From positions 2,631,728 through 2,695,727 of the forward strand of contig NC_030858.1 in the NCBI RefSeq assembly GCF_000208745.1: a DNA stretch of 64,000 nucleotides, read 5' to 3'. Below the pieces are notes generated by a model that worked only from the letters and a program-made list of their open reading frames with translations, searched no databases and was not told where the DNA came from. Source of the DNA: Theobroma cacao. Taxonomy: Eukaryota; Streptophyta; Magnoliopsida; Malvales; Malvaceae. This document shows positions 35,525 through 47,098 of this stretch, in pieces (within the stretch, counting starts at the first letter, position 1; the number at the start of each line of letters is the position of its first letter). Both the position numbers and the translations under genes were made by a program.

Positions 35525-36088
35525 TCAATCATGTCCCTGAAGGGAAGCCATTGCCACAACCCCAAGTTTCTGCAGATTCAACTTCACAACTGTGTCCACA
35601 AACATTTTTGTATCTTCCCCAGTGTTCCCATCTGGTATATCCACAATATAGGACTCCAAAACAATGGTGTAAACTTTGCCTCCCTTGCGAAACTCATTGA
35701 CAGAAGTGACTGATTTGTAGTTTCTCAGCCTATGCTCACCTCCGACAACCCTAAAGCTTAGTATATGCTTTTCGTCATCCAAAATCTCTAGCCTCTCGGT
35801 ACTAGTCGAAGCTGGAATACCCGAAACAACGGTGACTTCTCTAATGCTTCCGACGCTGCCATCACCGCTCATGTTACAACTCTTGATGAAGTGCTTGTAT
35901 TTTTGGGGGTTTTCGAAGCTCCGGATGAAAGGCCACACGGCTTGAGCTGGGGCGTCGATTCGCTGCGTTACCAGCGTTGTGCATGTGCTTGGTGTTGGCT
36001 CGAATTTATGGTATGTGTCAATGAGAGGCTTCAGCTCCGCGTATTCTTCTCTGGTTAGGCCCTGAGGGAGGGTTTGGCTCGAGTCCAT
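35525..36088 (-). CDS. PYL2: PYR/PYL/RCAR abscisic acid receptor, PYL2-like
   Basis: Soluble START-fold ABA receptor. When ABA is bound it inhibits clade A PP2C phosphatases and releases SnRK2 kinases. It is a single exon of 187 residues, intronless like its relatives. Family marks are GLTREEYAELKPLIDTYH, Lys69 in KHFIKSC (carboxylate anchor, equal to PYR1 Lys59), the gate loop SGIPAST at 89-95, Glu98 in STERLE, the latch GGEHRL at 116-121, and the C-terminal helix EDTKMFVDTVVKLNLQKLGV. GGEHRLRNYKSVTSVNEF and the STSTERLE segment match PYL2 better than PYL4-6 or PYL7-10, so it probably belongs to the dimeric subfamily. The gate has Ile91 where most family members have Leu. The start codon is the only ATG that gives the conserved N-terminal helix. 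Confidence 0.95.
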   Translation of the reverse strand: MDSSQTLPQGLTREEYAELKPLIDTYHKFEPTPSTCTTLVTQRIDAPAQAVWPFIRSFENPQKYKHFIKSCNMSGDGSVGSIREVTVVSGIPASTSTERLEILDDEKHILSFRVVGGEHRLRNYKSVTSVNEFRKGGKVYTIVLESYIVDIPDGNTGEDTKMFVDTVVKLNLQKLGVVAMASLQGHD

Positions 36089-39000
36089 GGCTGTAGCTCT
36101 CCTAGCTTAGCACCCAGTTTTAGCACGGGTCACGGTTGCAACTGGTCGGCTGGTGGCTGCTTCTGGTTGCAGCTAGATGAGCATGCAAGAAAACAGAAAG
36201 GGATGAAGCTAGCGAAGAAAAGTTGAGCCTTCTGAGCTCACGAAGGGAAGACCAAAATGAGAAGGTTAAGGATGGGTTGAATGGGTTTAATAGTATTTAT
36301 TTTTCTTGTGTTTTTATTTATTTATTTATTTAATTTTGTTGTTGTTAGACAGATATGCCCTTTGGCAATGCTCCTTTTAACCAACTTGTAAATGAAGAGA
36401 TTTCATGGCTTGGCTGGACCATAAAAATAGCTATACTAGGAAAGGCTTTTGTCTTTAGCTTACTTGGCCATGTCAATTGTGTTTGGGATTCTCTTTAGGG
36501 AAAATGGCAAGCGGATTATTCAATTGTAGATAATATAATTCAACAATCTAGGCTCAGGAGCTGGGGCGATTAGTTTATAATTAAAGGATTGTCAATCCTT
36601 AGCGTAAGCATTCTCTTTATCTGAATCTTATCATAATAATGACGGGTTGGTAAATACAAGATCTAAACTCTTAAGGTGGAAATCCTCTATTTGGAGCTTT
36701 GCGCATTTGGAAATGAATTAGTCTGTTCATCTCATGCATCCTGGCAATTTTTGTCTTACATTTTAAGAATTTTAAACAAGCTTATAAGGTAAGATTAATT
36801 ATATAATCTCTGAAATCATTGAATTGTAATAAAATTACTTTATTAATTAATCATTTATCATATAAGCTTGAGTGGGATGATCCATTGAGACTTGAAAGCT
36901 TTGTACTACTGTAGAAATACCTGTTAACAATTCCCCTTTAAGTATCAAAACGTGGTGGAAAACGACAAGTAAAAGGGCAGACGAGCAAACAAAACCAAAG
37001 ACAAAAGTTAGGGAGAAACAAAGAGAAGCTCATAGCCCTAAAACACAAAGCACAAGGTGGGATTGTTCTTGAAACATCTCTAGTGATTTGTCATTGTTAA
37101 TGATAAAACAGTGGTACTGCGATTATTGTAGAATGGTTGGCTGTAGTTAATGATAAAATCTAGGGGATGGGAGGGGAGCGGGGATGGCAACATTGGCATG
37201 GGACGTGGATAATCAATAGAAAAATAGTTAAAAAAACACAAGCAAAGATAGGGGGAATAAAGACAAGGAGACCAAATGGAGGGAGTTGTCCCCATCGTTT
37301 AAAAGGCAAGCTGGAGATTCGTGGATCATGTGAGAACTCTAACAAACTCCCGCGTGATCTATAACTCCACTTTGCAGGATTTCCCTACCCTTAGCCCTTC
37401 ACTTTTCCCATCTCTCTCTCTCATTTTTTTTCCTTTTTTCTAATTAATAATTAATTCCTCTTCTTTTAAATGGTAAATTTGGGGTTTCCCATTTTTTCAA
37501 GTTTCAGAAAAACAGATAAGAGGACAGCTCTTGGGTGCATTGCGGTATTCGGAAATGTAGCATATGACTTCAAGACCAATACTAGTAGTATACTATATAT
37601 TATGTGTGTTTCTGAATCAGAATACAACAGATTCACTGTTTAGGAAGAAGTCTCATCTTCATTATGATAAATTTGTAGGGGCCATTCTGGGAATCAGCGG
37701 GAAGCAAGGCAACACTTCCAACGAAAGTCTCCTCCAGCCCCCCCTCTTCTTTTTTCTTTTTAGGTTAGCCTGTTTGTTCGTAAAGGATGTAACAAAATGA
37801 AGGGGAGGGAGGTAAACAAAGGACACCTAGAGGGGGAGAGGGGCTAGGAAAGAGTGCAGGGAAACAGTGAAAGCACTCAGTCACCTACAATGTCATTGAC
37901 ATAAAATTATCCTTTTTCTTAAGTTCAACAAACAGAGTTTTTAACCAAAAAAATTTCAATTTTTAAGATAAAAAAAGGCTTACCCATATGCCTTGTACTA
38001 AAATTCAATTGTGATGGAAACTTTTGATCATCACGCGAGAGACTTAACACCATATTAATTAAGTAAAACACTCAATTTGAAACTTAAATTATTGAGTTAT
38101 GGTCATTATCTTGGTTTTAATCAGTTGGTGTTAAGGAGGCTTAGGTTGTTAATAAAATATTTAAGCATGTGACCTTTTTTCCCTAGCACCAGGGAATTCT
38201 AGGAAAAGAATACTGTGCAGTACTATACAAGAAATGCCATACGACTACAGGTTTTTTTTTGTCTTTATAGGATTGTAAAATGAAGCAAAAGTATCATGAA
38301 CGGAATTCAAGATACAATATTGTAGATTTGGAAAAGCTATGTGACCCAGTTGGTGTCCCGATGTAGGCAAAGAGCTGTGGTAGAAACAACCAAAGAGGAA
38401 GAAACAGAAATGCAAATGCAATGGTCGTTTCAGTCTGACATAGCCCAAAAGAGAGAAAAAGGCTTCTCGGACTTACTTCATTTGTCCTGTCTAACTCTTA
38501 ACCCTTTGTTACAACCATCAAAGGACGGCTCGCATGGTCACTTTGGCAATGACACAGTCGCCTTGGAGTTAATGTGCTACTACTTTAACCTTCACTCCTT
38601 CCAGTCAGAGTTTGGGCAACTTTTTTCACCATACTCTTAACATGTGTAACCCTGCAGCACTCTTCAGAATCTCAGTGATTTCAAATTCGGCTGGCAAAGG
38701 GTACAATACAAGGCAGGCAGTGAAGTAATCACTCACCTCACCTACATAAGAAATCAATGATGAAAAATATGCACATTTTTTGATGAAATCTATAGAAGAA
38801 AGAGATAATTAAAGATTTCAGAACAGGCTTCTCGTGTCTAGTAAAAGGTTTTTTTTTTTCATTGGAGGGGGGGGNNNNNNNNNNNNNNNNNNNNNNNNNN
38901 NNNNNNNNNNNNGGGGGGGGGGGGGGGGGGGGGTTTGGCAAATGATAGGTTTCAATGTCATTAATCTATACGTTATCGGATTCTTATAAATTCTAGGAAA

Positions 39001-39607
39001 GATGGGATTCAAGATTCTATCTTAGATCTTTCAAATTTGGTAGACCATGCTTTAAAGATTGAAGTGTTTGAATGAGAATTTTCAGCCAAAACCATGCATT
39101 ATCATATACTATATATATAGCAACTTCGTATGAGATAGGGTGCGACTTTAGCTAGTCCAAAGGTAACTATACCCATTTGACTAGATTGGGTCTAGAAGCA
39201 CATCAATGGATCGATCATGTTGAGCCACGACTTACCTATTGAGAAGATCAAACCATTAAAAGAAAAAAAAAATTATCACATTCTCTGGACATTGAGTAAA
39301 GGTGAAAGAAAAGGCGGCAGAAAATGACCCACTTCCAAGTTCCAACCTTGTGAAAGGAAGGCGTGGCCCAAAGGCCCAGCCCTATAGAATTTTGGAGCCA
39401 CCCGACACTCGCTCAGCCCAGAGATTCATGATCGAAGGAAATTTAAGAGGTTCGTGATTTTGAAAGCAAGCTATCATCGTTAAGTCTATGTTACAGTACT
39501 AGAACACCTAATTAACGAAAGAAAGAAAGAAAGCAAAGGTGAGAGATATTGGGCAGTGAATGTGCATAAATTTTCACAGATAATACCCAACAATTCCAGA
39601 TAAATTC
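36089..39607. other. Gene-free spacer including PYL2-like promoter
   Basis: The first few hundred bases are the ABA receptor promoter. The rest contains low-complexity and purine-rich stretches and one sequencing gap, with no exon that I can support. Confidence 0.5.
38875..38912. other. Assembly gap (38 N) in a poly-G/poly-C tract
   Basis: Thirty-eight Ns are bounded by eight Gs on the left and about 21 Gs on the right. The homopolymer probably stopped sequencing, so its true length is unknown. Confidence 0.97.
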
Positions 39608-40870
39608 TCACGTGACACTAATTGGTCCGAATAGTAGGCCATGGGAACACGCTTCACTCTGATCTAATGGCTTTGGAGCTGCCAGTGAAAGTTCCAAATC
39701 AGGTGCTTCGCTTTTGGAAGTGGCCATTGTTAAAGAACTGGACTGGATGTGGAATGATTCCTTAATCCGTAAAGGCGGTACGTCATTACTGAAGGCAAAT
39801 TCAAGATCCCCAGAATTTCCTTGTACAGGATTTGTGGCGGCGTTAAGATTGATAGGAACAACACTTGTTTTCTTCAACAAAAACTCAGGGAAATTGAAGG
39901 GGTCTGGAGGCCTGGAATGAAACTTCTGGTTTGCAAACTTTTCACTCCCCACCTGCCAAGATAAGATTAAATGAAAGAGATTATACGATGAGAAGCTGAG
40001 AGTTGAAGTACGATTAACATTTTCGAGCTTGAATGAAAATCTTACATCGAAGAGGCTGGTACGGCGCCTTCTTTTGTTAAGGCTATTCTTTCTAAGGAAA
40101 TACTTCTGTGCATGGCTGGCTACTTGTGTTGGAGTTCTTGTAGTCACAAAGTTCCTGGAGATCCCTCTCCAGTCACCTTTCCCAAGCTTTTCCAGCCCTA
40201 CCAGAAAGATCCGATGCTCTTCTTCTGTCCACGGCACACCTATTATAATCATTCGGCAGATTGGACCCAAACTATTAGACAGACTCCATATAAAAACTTA
40301 GATCATTAATTAGTAGTAATATAATTATTAGCATCGTAATTTGAAAGAAGAGAATACAAAAGCACAAGTATTCCATTTGGTGGAAATAAAATTCACACAA
40401 GATTTCCATGTACCGAGTGCAACATTAAATCGGATACTACTGCTATTAGTATTATTCTACATAGAAAAATAGCTTTTCTGATTGAAGGACAAGGATCTGA
40501 GCAGAGAGAGAAGACAGGCAGAATCATTATGTGCCAGGTGCAAAAGTTACAGGAACTTGGTCCAAATTATTAGCTCACCTTTTTTCTTCTCTTGGGTACG
40601 AGCAACGAGGCCACCATCATCAGAGAGATAACCAGTGGAAAGCTTGTCAGGATTTTCGTCCATGGTAACATGCGAAGATGTGGAAGAAGAAGGTGATGAC
40701 AGACAATCCATGCTGAGGCACTTCTTGATCATGGGAAAAGAACCAGATGAAGAAGACAAGTCAAGTTGCACCCCAAACAGCTTCACTCCACTAGGAAGAA
40801 TCCCTCTATTGCTGCTGCAAGTCCTCGAATTGTGGCCTTTGTTCCCGCAATGTGAGCATTTCCTTCCCAT
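39608..40870 (-). CDS. One-repeat MYB (SHAQKYF type) with zinc knuckle
   Basis: Nuclear MYB-related transcription factor of the CCA1-like/R-R subgroup, closest to Arabidopsis At5g56840 as I recall that protein. Exons on minus: 40870-40579, 40239-40046 and 39952-39608, giving 276 residues. The N-terminus has a CX2CX4HX4C knuckle (Cys5, Cys8, His13, Cys18 in [18 protein letters not shown]). A KLFGV repression motif is at 30-34. The single MYB repeat starts at [20 protein letters not shown] (about 99) and ends with [11 protein letters not shown] basic KRRRR cluster follows, and an LxLxL-type EAR motif (LELSL, about 248-252) lies near the end, which is PISVT as in the Arabidopsis protein. KLFGV plus EAR point to a repressor. 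An upstream in-frame extension lacks an ATG, so 40870 is the start. Confidence 0.93.
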
Positions 40871-41017
40871 TATTCTCACTAAAACAAGTCCTCCAGCTTC
40901 AAGAGCCAACCAACTCTAACATACAAAAAGCAAAGATGCTGAAGACAGAGAGAGAGAGAGAGAGAAAAAGAGATGGAGACAGATCAGAAATCACCAATGA
41001 CTTTCATGGTCCATGCC

Positions 41018-41026
41018 ATATATAAT
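41018..41026 (-). promoter_or_regulatory. Candidate TATA box of the MYB gene
   Basis: The minus strand reads TTATATATGG about 150 bp ahead of the start codon. Between them is a GA/CT tract (40945-40965) typical of a plant leader. Confidence 0.5.
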
Positions 41027-44000
41027 TAAGAATCGTATGATAGATTTTTTCCCCTTAAGGTTTCTGTAATATCGCGGAAGCAGGTCATCAGGTGCCCTCC
41101 TTTGTCTTCCTCCAATTGGATGGAAAACGAAAGATCATCCAATAAATGGTGGGGACCTCGTACAATTTTGTTCTTGTTTCATGCGTACAACGATTGATGT
41201 CACGCAAACTTGTCTGAATACAAATTAATAATGGTATGTCTTCAAATTTTTGTCTATAACAGTACAGATATTATTGACTAGTGTGCAAATTAAATCTCAA
41301 AAACATTGGTTTTGGATAGAAACATTTTTTGATATTATAAACACATTACTCACCTAATTGTAATCGAATAATATCTCACAATTTTTTTTTTTTAATTTTG
41401 TAAAAGATCTAACTTATTCGAAGGGCATATAGTACGATAATTTTTTTTAAAGTACATATATAGACAATGGGATATTAGAACTGAGATAATGAACTTTTTA
41501 TTGCTATACAGATTGCAATCATAAGAACAATTATTAATGGAGGGTACATTTAGAAAAGGGATGAATAGCCTGGAGGTATATATGAACCTTCCCTTAAGGT
41601 GTACGGTGTAGTATTTACTAGATTGAATTTTCGTGCATTCAAGGAAAATAAAGCCAAAAAATGTCTTGAAATGGCTCAATTCACTGCAACCTAAAGGGCA
41701 CAGTTGTGTGATGGGAGTACTGACTTTGAGCCCCAGAAAAAGATAATAAAAATAAAAATAAAAATAAAGGCGATGCACGTTTTGTTTATGGGAGATCAAT
41801 AGCCATAAAGAAAAATGTGAGAGGACATTGGTATATTGAGTGAGTGCAAAAATCCACCAAATGTCTCGGAAGTGGGCAGCTAGAAAAGACTTAGATACAG
41901 GGAAGAAGAAAAAGAATAGCGTAGAAACCCAAGATGGGGAAGATTTGAGAGAGAAAACAAAGGAGAGAGATTTTGATCAACCAACACCAATTTTTAGTTG
42001 AAAAAATATGCCAAAGTTGGACCATTGCTTGCAATATTAGAATTGTACCAAAAAGAAAATATTGCTAACGAAGGTTGGGTGAATTATATTTTCGCTTTGT
42101 TCGCCTACTTTTTTTTTTTTTTTGTTTTGTATATGAAGATGAACGAGGGACCCGGCTGGTCTTCGTCATGGGGAAAGGCCACCTTATGAGAAAGCTGATT
42201 GGTTTTATTTTAGATAGAAAGTGAAAGTCCTAAACAAGTTTAGTTGGAACATCATATTTTGTCATATGTGGACGAGGATGTTACCAACTTAGACAACCTC
42301 GAAACTGCACAACTTATCTTATCCTCATTATTTACGAAAACATTGATATTAAAAAACTGATCAAATTGTCAAAATTAGATATTTAAAGTCAAGATATGTA
42401 TGATATAAACTTACATAAATTTATGTGAATTAAATATGTATCATTCTTATGTTAAAAAAAATAAAGTTTTAATCTTTTTTTTTTAAATAAATAAAAAGAA
42501 TATGAACAAGAGCCAATAATACTCTCTACATGATTGTGATCCTACCATCTCCAATAGTAGGAATGCACTGTGAAAGGCACAAATTCCATGGAAAGAACCA
42601 ATCCAATAGGAAATTAATGGGTTGCGTATGGAGTCGACTCTTATATTAAATTATAATAATGATTAGGTAAACCACAACTTGTTCTCAAGTTTCACACTTA
42701 AGTTAGATCTGATTGGTCAATTTTATCACATTGATTAAAATTTAATCAAGTATCCATGACATGAACCTCACTCCATGTTTTCCTTACGTCTGCTTTTGTG
42801 AAAAGTGACGTCATGCAAATTTCTAAAGACCTTGGACTTCCGAAAACCTCCATCTACATCCTGCTGTGATCTGGATTCACACCATAAACTCCGAAACCAA
42901 TAATCTTGAAACTGATATTAACGGCCAAGATTTTTGACTGCTTGCATCAACAAACGCAAAAGCTAAGAAAGGCCAACTGATTGTTTGCATAAAGGAAAAA
43001 GAAAAGTATAATTGTATCCACCCCAATTATCTGTTAGTGCGGTTAACAAGCTTTGTATTAGTAATTTATTTAGATTCTCTCTTTCTCAGGAAAGTAGATA
43101 GAAAAAGAAAACAATTCATTCCTTTATTACTCTTTTGTCAATATCTTAAATTATTGTTGATAATTTATTCGTCAATATGTATCGTCCATACATATATTGA
43201 TTCGTATCGTTTTTTTTTTAATATCGTAACGTATCGTATTTAATAAATATATTATATATCAATAAAAAGACATGAATCAATATAAATTCAAATTGATGCA
43301 CTTGAGCATTTAACTCATTAGTTACTGTATGATCTTCTTACTTAAAAAGTAAGATTCGAATCCCATTCTCTCAATTATCAAAAAAATAATAATAAATTCA
43401 AATTGATAATATTAAATTAATATCTAAATCTATTTAAGTTAATTGAGATCATATGATTAGGGTTTATAGATTCTTTTTGGACCTAGATTGTAAATGGGTA
43501 AAACATCATTGTTGATGGTAGGTAATTGGGTAAGGACTGAATTAGGAAAGCTTTACAAATTTCTATTTCTGTTTTTAAATTTCATGATTCATATTAGGTC
43601 TAAGAATAATTATGTCTATTAACTTTTTAATCAAACTATAATTTATAGACCAAAAGCTGACCGATTCTTACCATCTTTAGAAAGAATAAAAATCTGTAAA
43701 CACTTACATGATGATCGACAAAACTAATGTAAGCAAATTTATTCCCAATCTGATCATGAGAAGACTCATAATTTGTTCAGGAAAAAAAACCACATGTCAT
43801 ATCCGATGATCCGAAACAATGTAATAATCAGTTGCTTTTGCACAACTAACGCGAGATGCGTGCATGTATGTCTCTGTTCTAATTTTACGATGGCATCCTC
43901 GTGTTATCATGTCATATAATAATTACAAGCATTTGTTTGCTATTTTATTTTATTTCACTGACAAGCAATAGTAAAATGAAAACTTCATGCTTTTCACATC

Positions 44001-45081
44001 ACAAGCCCCTTATTTATCTAGAACTCCGTGTCCATTCCCATGACTATGAGCATGTCTTCTCTTTCTTTTCTATTTATTAATTTTATCTTCAAACCTACCT
44101 TTTGCAATAGAAAAGCCATCGTTGTTTTTGTCTTTCTATCCACTTTCTCACTTATTTCACACTTCCTTTACATTATATAGCCTTTAGCGAGGCAAAATAT
44201 AGTGTTGTTAAATAATAAAAAGGTAAGATTGGCAAAACATGACATCGAACCCAATCAAACTAATGATGTTTTTCCATTAGTGCTAAGTTTGATACAACTT
44301 TTTACAAAGTCTACAGTACTACGCAAGCAAGCCACTAGTTTTTATGTTAAATAGTGTCTTTTGTAAAAAAAAATAATCCGTGACAACAAAAAGAAACAAA
44401 CAGTCGAACACTAGACCTAATAATTGTTAGTACTACTATTTTTCTTTAGCACCATTATGGCTTTAGGTTTGAATTATTTTTTCTCTTCAACCTCATCACA
44501 TGTTAAAACAAATGACGATGACGATAAGAAACCTTTTTCTTGCAATGACAAAATGTACTTCGTGTTACAACCAAAATAACATTGGACTTTTCATTGGGGA
44601 ATAAATAATCAGTTGATACAGAGCTAGAGTTCCAGATGGCTTTGTGCTCAATGTGAGAAACTTACATCCAACTATATTGTATGATACATTTAAAATCCCA
44701 AAACGTAGATTCAAAAAATAAAAAAAAAAATAGTATGAGAAATATCAATTACAATAAATGTCTAATTAAACACCCGCAACTATGATTACATTAAAAACAA
44801 ACAATTCAAATGGCTGTGAAGAATTATTACAAGGCATATTGCTTCATCTGTTAGTTCTTTTCAGTGGTTAGGTTACCTCATCCCCGTTGCTTTTTGAGGC
44901 GGCTCAAATCAAGTTGTCGATCTATGTAGTAGGCCAAAAATAATCAGAAACAATTCTGGACGAGCTCTGTTCAAGAGATCATTCAGTAGTTTTCATCTGC
45001 GCTGTGGCAAAAGCTGACAAGGTTGAAAAATGCCTGTCAGGTAATAGAGATTTTTCTTCCCTGTTAGTTTACATGGTATAA
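41027..45081. other. Gene-free spacer
   Basis: Upstream region of the MYB gene and 3' flank of the antiporter gene. AT-rich, with poly-T and A runs. I found no coding exon, RNA gene or clear element. Confidence 0.5.
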
Positions 45082-47040
45082 TTACGAATCATGAGATTCT
45101 TGGGCCATCAAAATAATGCGATGCTTTCCACTGTCAGAACGGAGGCTATCTGCTTTAATTCCAACCTGGAAAAGGTATTTATTTGAGTTACCTGTAGAAA
45201 TTAGACATGAGCCTTCCCAACACTTGAAACTAGTAATTACCTCAATGGAACTTTCTCTCTCCGGGGAGAACCATCGTAAGAGCACCCCAAGATGCAGTAT
45301 GGCAGGTATTAGCTTGAACAGCAGAGGAGTTGTCACCTGTAGATATTAAGTAGACTCAGAAAGCTAAAAAGCCTATTACTACAAAAATAACCTTCGACTG
45401 CATATGCATACATTTATCGTTTTTCTCTTTCGTAACATCTTCCTATTTTTTTGCAAAAAAATTTCTTATCACCTCGCTTGACACAATTGAAGGAATACCA
45501 TACAAATAATGCCACGCAACAATCGTACCAGGCTAAGTGCTGTTGTCCCAAGAAGTAGCAGGTACAGTTTCCCCTGTTATGGTCAAGATTTCAGTTACAA
45601 AGTAGATTATAATGCCCACAAACTATGTTTAATATCACAAACTTCCCTCAGAAAGGGATGTTTTATTTTTACCCATCTTGCCTAAGCAACAGTAAGATGA
45701 ACTTGAATAGTAGCACTGACCTCGACGAGATGGAGATTAGAAGCACGGCTGAGAAGAACAAATGCAAATTCTCCTATCTGTGCCAGAGACATTCCAACCT
45801 GCACATGTAAAGCAACTCAAGTTACTCTAACTAGTGAAAACTTCAGATATATATACAATCGAGTACACATCAAATAAAATCTTACAAGCAATGAAGTCTT
45901 GTTGTTGTAGCCAAAACCCTTGACAACCAAGGCAATTATTATTGTTTTTATGGTGATAACCAATATAACAGATGCAAGTAAGATATCAACGTGGTTCCAG
46001 AGAAAATGAACATGGATCAGCATCCCAATACTGGCAAGGAAGAGAGCAGCGAAAAAATTGCGAATGGGTTCAATCTGCACAGCGAGATTAACTTCAATTG
46101 TGGGAATACTAGAAGGATAGACTGATAATACCATCCAATCTAAATGTCAGAAGCCCCAAAATAATTCAAAGGGAAAAAGAAGATAACTGTTTTGCACATT
46201 TTGAGTTAGTTCATAGTCCTGCTAATTATAAACCGATGTCATAGAAAACTAAGTCTGTTGCTTTAGTCCACAAAAATTACAGAGAACATGATCACATGTA
46301 CAAGCACAAATCTCTCTTTCCCCTTCCCACGACTAATGTGAACGTTTGTCGAGAGGTGGGATGGAAGAAATCTAGGATTCTAGGATAAAGACCAAAACAG
46401 AAAAGTTGGAGAAAAACCACTTCTGTAAATGGTTGCTCATTCCTGACACCCACAAAATTTTAGATGACAGAAAAGATTACGACTTTGTTTATCTCATAAA
46501 TATTGCAATGCGCCAGGCACACAAAATGTATACAATATCATGATAGAATGGAGTGTGTAAAGTAAAATGTAAACTTAACTTGTTCAAGTGTATGTTGGGC
46601 CAGATCGGTTGTTGATATCATCACTCCAGCAGCAAATGAACCCAATTCTAAGCTGAGCCCCAGCTTGTCACTACACTGAAATTTACACAATCAATTAAAT
46701 AAAAGTTCCAAAGCACAATTTGCAGATGTCTGACTGGCTTAAATTACTTTAACAAACAATTGAGATCAGCAACCGCATGATTTCTTTCCCCCTTTCCGTA
46801 TCTTAAAGAAAAGACTTAAAAAGTAGTTGTGCATGTAATGTACCAGCAGAATTCCAATTGTCTATGGCATAATGCCTGAATCTAAAACATTATTCATAAG
46901 GCCTTTTCTTAAAGCAATTATCAAATCAAATACGTTCTAAAGCATTCAAAGTGCAACATTGGTATGAGCGTAAAATTGAGTACTTCTACACTTTGAATCT
47001 CATCCAGATGCCAAAAAACTATGTCTCTGGTTAACATTAC

Positions 47041-47098
<58 letters not shown>

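Noticed and set aside
40871..40909. N-terminal extension of the MYB protein
   Set aside because: The frame is open but starts at TTG. The conserved MGRKCSHCG start is the ATG at 40870.
41392..41799. 135-codon minus-strand frame
   Set aside because: It is long but Tyr/Phe/Ile-rich in the way random AT-rich DNA is; no motif and no neighbouring exons.
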